From Paraburkholderia sp. BL10I2N1 (GTDB lineage Bacteria; Pseudomonadota; Gammaproteobacteria; Burkholderiales; Burkholderiaceae): a stretch of DNA of 64,000 bases. Each line of letters opens with the position of its first letter. Within the stretch, counting starts at the first letter, position 1. Where the stretch lies: the NCBI RefSeq assembly GCF_004361815.1, contig NZ_SNWA01000001.1, forward strand, positions 1 to 64,000, read 5' to 3'. The translations under genes were made by a program, and so were the position numbers. The notes under the pieces were generated by a model. That model was not told where the DNA came from, searched no databases, and saw nothing but the letters and a program-made list of their open reading frames with translations. This document shows positions 61,294 through 64,000 of this stretch, piece by piece.

Positions 61294-64000
61294 TCAATAA
61301 ACGATCTCAATCGCGCTTCCCGCGAACTCGCCGCGCAAAGCGTTCAGCAATTCGTCGGTCGGTTTTACGCGCCACTGGTCGCCGAGCCGCACCTCGCCTT
61401 CCGCATGTTCGCTGCGATAGATGATCTGCACCGCAAGACCATTCGGTATCTGCACAGGCGCGCGCTGCCGGCCGCCATCGCCCCCGTAACCGCCATTGCC
61501 GCCGCGCCCGCCACCGCCGCGCGATGGGGCGGGTGCGGGTGCGGCCTGCGCCGTCTCCTGCGGACCGGCGCAATGCGCCTCGAGCACGCGACGCAACGCC
61601 TGCGCATCGGTATTGCCGTTCATCTGCACCTTGACAGCCTGTGCGTAGCGACTGCGTGCCCGTTCGAGGTCCATGACCGTATCGACGGTAAAGCGGATCC
61701 CGCCCGTGAACGCGTCGTTACGCGCCTGCCCTTGCACGACGAGAAGCTCATCTTCCTTGAAGAGCTGCTTGTGTGCCTCGAACTGCTCGTTGAAAACGGT
61801 GACTTCGCACTGACCCGTGCCGTCGTCGAGCAATGCGATCAGCATCTTGCCGCGCTGGGTCATCTGCGTGCGCAGCGACGCGATCACGCCCGCAACCAGC
61901 TTGTCGCGCCCTTCCTTCAGTTCGCCGATCTTCTGGCGAACGAAGCGGCGCACTTCGCCCTTGTACGCGTCGAACAGATGCCCGGACAGGTAAAAACCAA
62001 GTGCGGCTTTCTCTTCCTGAAGCTTCTTCTTTTCCGGCCATGCCGGTTCGTCGACGAGTTCGTGGCCTTGCGACGGCTCATCGCCCATGTCGAAGAGGCC
62101 CGCCTGCAACGCATTGGCGCTGGCCTGATCGGCTGCTTCCATCGCGAGCGAAACGGACGCGATCAATTGCGCGCGGTTCTCGTGCAATTGATCGAACGCG
62201 CCTGCGCGAATGAGTGCCTCGACGGTCCGACGGTTCACTACCCGGCGGTCGATGCGGTTGCAGAAGTCGAAGATATCAATGAACAGCCCTTCTTCGCGTG
62301 CACGGAGGATTTCCTCGATCGCGTTCTGGCCACTGCCCTTGATTGCGCCGAGACCATAGCGGATCGTCTTCGACCGCTTGCCGTCGGCTTCGGCGACAGG
62401 CTCGAAGCGATATGCCGACTGGTTGACGTCCGGCGGCAACACCTTCATCCCGTTCGTGATGCAGTCTTCGAACAGGATCTTGACCTTGTCGGTGTCATCC
62501 ATGGCGAGCGACATATTCGCTGCCATGAATTCAGCCGGATGGTGCGCCTTCAGCCACGCGGTAAAGTACGCGAGCAGCGCGTAGGCCGCCGCGTGCGACT
62601 TGTTGAAGCCGTAGCCTGCGAACTTCTCCATCAAGTCGAAGATTTCGTCGGCCTTTTCGGCCGTTAGGCCGTTCTTCGCCGCACCTTCGCGGAACAACGC
62701 GCGGTGCTCGGCCATTTCCTCGGCCTTCTTCTTACCCATCGCGCGGCGCAGCAGGTCGGCGCCACCGAGCGAGTATCCGCCGATGATCTGCGCCATCTGC
62801 ATCACCTGCTCCTGATAGACCATGATGCCGTAGGTCTCTTTCAGGATGGGCTCGACGCGCGGATCCGGATAGTCCACCACTTCGCGGCCGTGCTTACGCG
62901 CGCAGAAGCTCGGAATCAGGTCCATCGGGCCCGGACGGTACAGCGCCACGAGCGCAATGATGTCCTCGAAACGGTCAGGCTGCGCGTCCTTCAGCATGCC
63001 CTGCATGCCGCGGCTTTCCAGCTGGAACACGGCGACCGTATTCGCTTTCTTGAGGATCGAGAACGACGCGGGGTCGTCGAGCGGCACCTGGGCAAGCGAC
63101 CAGTCTTTCTTCGACGGATCGAGCCGGCGAATATAACGCTCGGCCCAGTCGAGGATCGTCAGCGTGGTCAGGCCCAGAAAGTCGAACTTCACGAGGCCGA
63201 CGGCTTCGACGTCGTCCTTGTCGTACTGGCTCACGACGCCGCTATCGTCGCCCTGCGTGTAGAGCGGGCAAAAATCGGTCAGCTTGCCGGGCGCGATCAA
63301 CACGCCGCCCGCATGCATGCCGACGTTACGCGTCAGCCCTTCGACACGCTGCGCGAGTTCGAGCAACTGATGGACTTCGTCTTCGTTGTCGAAGCGCTCC
63401 TGCAGAAGCGGCTCTTCCTTCATCGCGTCGGCAATCGTCACGTGCTTGCCGGGCTTGAACGGAATAAGCTTCGCGATGCCATCCGTGAACATGTAGCCCA
63501 GATCGAGCACACGGCCGATGTCGCGCACCGCGGCCTTCGCCGCCATCGTGCCGAAGGTCGCGATCTGCGAGACGGCGTCCGCGCCATACTTCTGCTTCAC
63601 GTACTGAATGACGCGGTCGCGCCCTTCCTGACAAAAGTCGATATCGAAGTCGGGCATCGACACCCGCTCCGGATTCAGGAAACGTTCGAACAGCAGGTTG
63701 TAGCGCAGTGGATCGAGGTCGGTCACGCCGAGCGCATAGGCGACGAGCGAACCCGCACCCGAGCCCCGGCCCGGCCCTACCGGCACGCCGTTGTTCTTGG
63801 CCCAGTTGATAAAGTCCGCAACGATCAGGAAGTAGCCCGGAAAGCCCATCTTGATGATCGTGCCGCACTCGAATTCGAGCCGCTGGTAATACGTTTCGCG
63901 CTGCGCGTCGCGTTCGGCCTGGTCCGGATACAGCTGCTCGAGCCGCTTCTCCAGCCCTTCCTTCGATAGCTGTACGAGGTAGTCGTCGAGCGACATGCCG
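61294..64000 (-). CDS. dnaE: DNA polymerase III alpha subunit, C-terminal part
   Basis: The catalytic subunit of the replicative polymerase, running off the right edge; some 900 codons of an expected 1150-1190 are present. Visible are the palm GPGRGSGAGSLVAYALGVTD with NPERVSMPDFDIDFCQEGRD (catalytic Asp pair), FDFLGLTTLTILDWAERYIR, GIMVYQEQVMQMAQIIGGYS, and the OB-fold domain VAGVIASLRTQMTQRGKMLI. A Gly-rich linker (PSRGGGGRGGNGGYGGDGG) precedes the last domain, ending FAGSAIEIVY. The N-terminal PHP domain lies mostly outside the window. Confidence 0.98.
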   Translation of the reverse strand, partial: GMSLDDYLVQLSKEGLEKRLEQLYPDQAERDAQRETYYQRLEFECGTIIKMGFPGYFLIVADFINWAKNNGVPVGPGRGSGAGSLVAYALGVTDLDPLRYNLLFERFLNPERVSMPDFDIDFCQEGRDRVIQYVKQKYGADAVSQIATFGTMAAKAAVRDIGRVLDLGYMFTDGIAKLIPFKPGKHVTIADAMKEEPLLQERFDNEDEVHQLLELAQRVEGLTRNVGMHAGGVLIAPGKLTDFCPLYTQGDDSGVVSQYDKDDVEAVGLVKFDFLGLTTLTILDWAERYIRRLDPSKKDWSLAQVPLDDPASFSILKKANTVAVFQLESRGMQGMLKDAQPDRFEDIIALVALYRPGPMDLIPSFCARKHGREVVDYPDPRVEPILKETYGIMVYQEQVMQMAQIIGGYSLGGADLLRRAMGKKKAEEMAEHRALFREGAAKNGLTAEKADEIFDLMEKFAGYGFNKSHAAAYALLAYFTAWLKAHHPAEFMAANMSLAMDDTDKVKILFEDCITNGMKVLPPDVNQSAYRFEPVAEADGKRSKTIRYGLGAIKGSGQNAIEEILRAREEGLFIDIFDFCNRIDRRVVNRRTVEALIRAGAFDQLHENRAQLIASVSLAMEAADQASANALQAGLFDMGDEPSQGHELVDEPAWPEKKKLQEEKAALGFYLSGHLFDAYKGEVRRFVRQKIGELKEGRDKLVAGVIASLRTQMTQRGKMLIALLDDGTGQCEVTVFNEQFEAHKQLFKEDELLVVQGQARNDAFTGGIRFTVDTVMDLERARSRYAQAVKVQMNGNTDAQALRRVLEAHCAGPQETAQAAPAPAPSRGGGGRGGNGGYGGDGGRQRAPVQIPNGLAVQIIYRSEHAEGEVRLGDQWRVKPTDELLNALRGEFAGSAIEIVY

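Noticed and set aside
1..64000. CRISPR arrays, rRNA and tRNA genes
   Set aside because: Looked for repeat-spacer patterns and the usual conserved RNA segments by eye; none found. A tRNA scan could still find one missed.

Overview
The window reads as chromosomal DNA of a beta-proteobacterium of the Burkholderiaceae, most likely Paraburkholderia, Caballeronia or Burkholderia. The evidence is the high GC content, a PhaB nearly identical in its motifs to the Cupriavidus enzyme, the block yebC-purD-hemF-nadD-rsfS-rlmH-maf-rng, and an msbA/WaaE-like/O-antigen-ligase/GT9 lipopolysaccharide group next to dnaE. This assignment is an inference from gene content; no 16S gene is present.

Region A (1-9.9 kb) is accessory DNA made of small, loosely spaced genes: a polyhydroxybutyrate-related set (acetoacetyl-CoA reductase PhaB, an XRE regulator, a phasin whose frame is broken at an A6 tract), several short proteins of unknown function, a GNAT acetyltransferase divergent from a RutE-type reductase, and a broken HNH endonuclease.

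Region B (9.98-22 kb) is a stack of mobile elements. One IS3-family copy (9979-18762, with matching terminal repeats and a 3-bp GGC target duplication) has been invaded three times: by an IS110 element between its two genes and by two related serine-recombinase cassettes inside its transposase gene. Removing both cassettes restores a continuous 296-codon transposase frame, which fixes the cassette ends almost to the base. Immediately downstream an intact IS256 element (8-bp duplication CGCTCGAT) sits five codons before the stop of a small gene, followed by a frameshifted IS5-family copy that removed the start of another gene.

Region C (22-28.1 kb) is further accessory DNA: an orphan Phd-like antitoxin, an HMCES/YedK-type abasic-site protein, an RDD membrane protein, a 504-residue protein with a MarR-like C-terminus that resembles a mobile gene, an SDR protein, and a dead chromate-transporter fragment. 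It ends at a truncated haemoglobin whose last residues look replaced.

Region D (28.1-64 kb) is core chromosome: an FtsX-type permease with a DUF4126 protein; the guanidinium exporter SugE behind a recognisable guanidine-II (mini-ykkC) riboswitch; the complete high-affinity potassium system (a 37-residue membrane ORF, kdpF, kdpA, kdpB, kdpC, then kdpD and kdpE) with a KdpE-like operator and a strong hairpin between kdpC and kdpD; qor, mgsA, an SDR protein lacking the usual Tyr/Lys pair; upp; the yebC-to-rng housekeeping block; a cluster of small secreted or membrane proteins; then envelope genes (msbA, two GT2 glycosyltransferases, O-antigen ligase, a GT9 heptosyltransferase) and the 3' three quarters of dnaE running off the right edge.

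The most unusual content is the pair of serine-recombinase cassettes. They carry related accessory genes of the type called y4bA-D in rhizobia, share the terminal motif GYAGTRTGAAACGCA, and both entered the same IS3 gene at a TT dinucleotide. One of the two recombinases has lost 33 residues of its catalytic domain.
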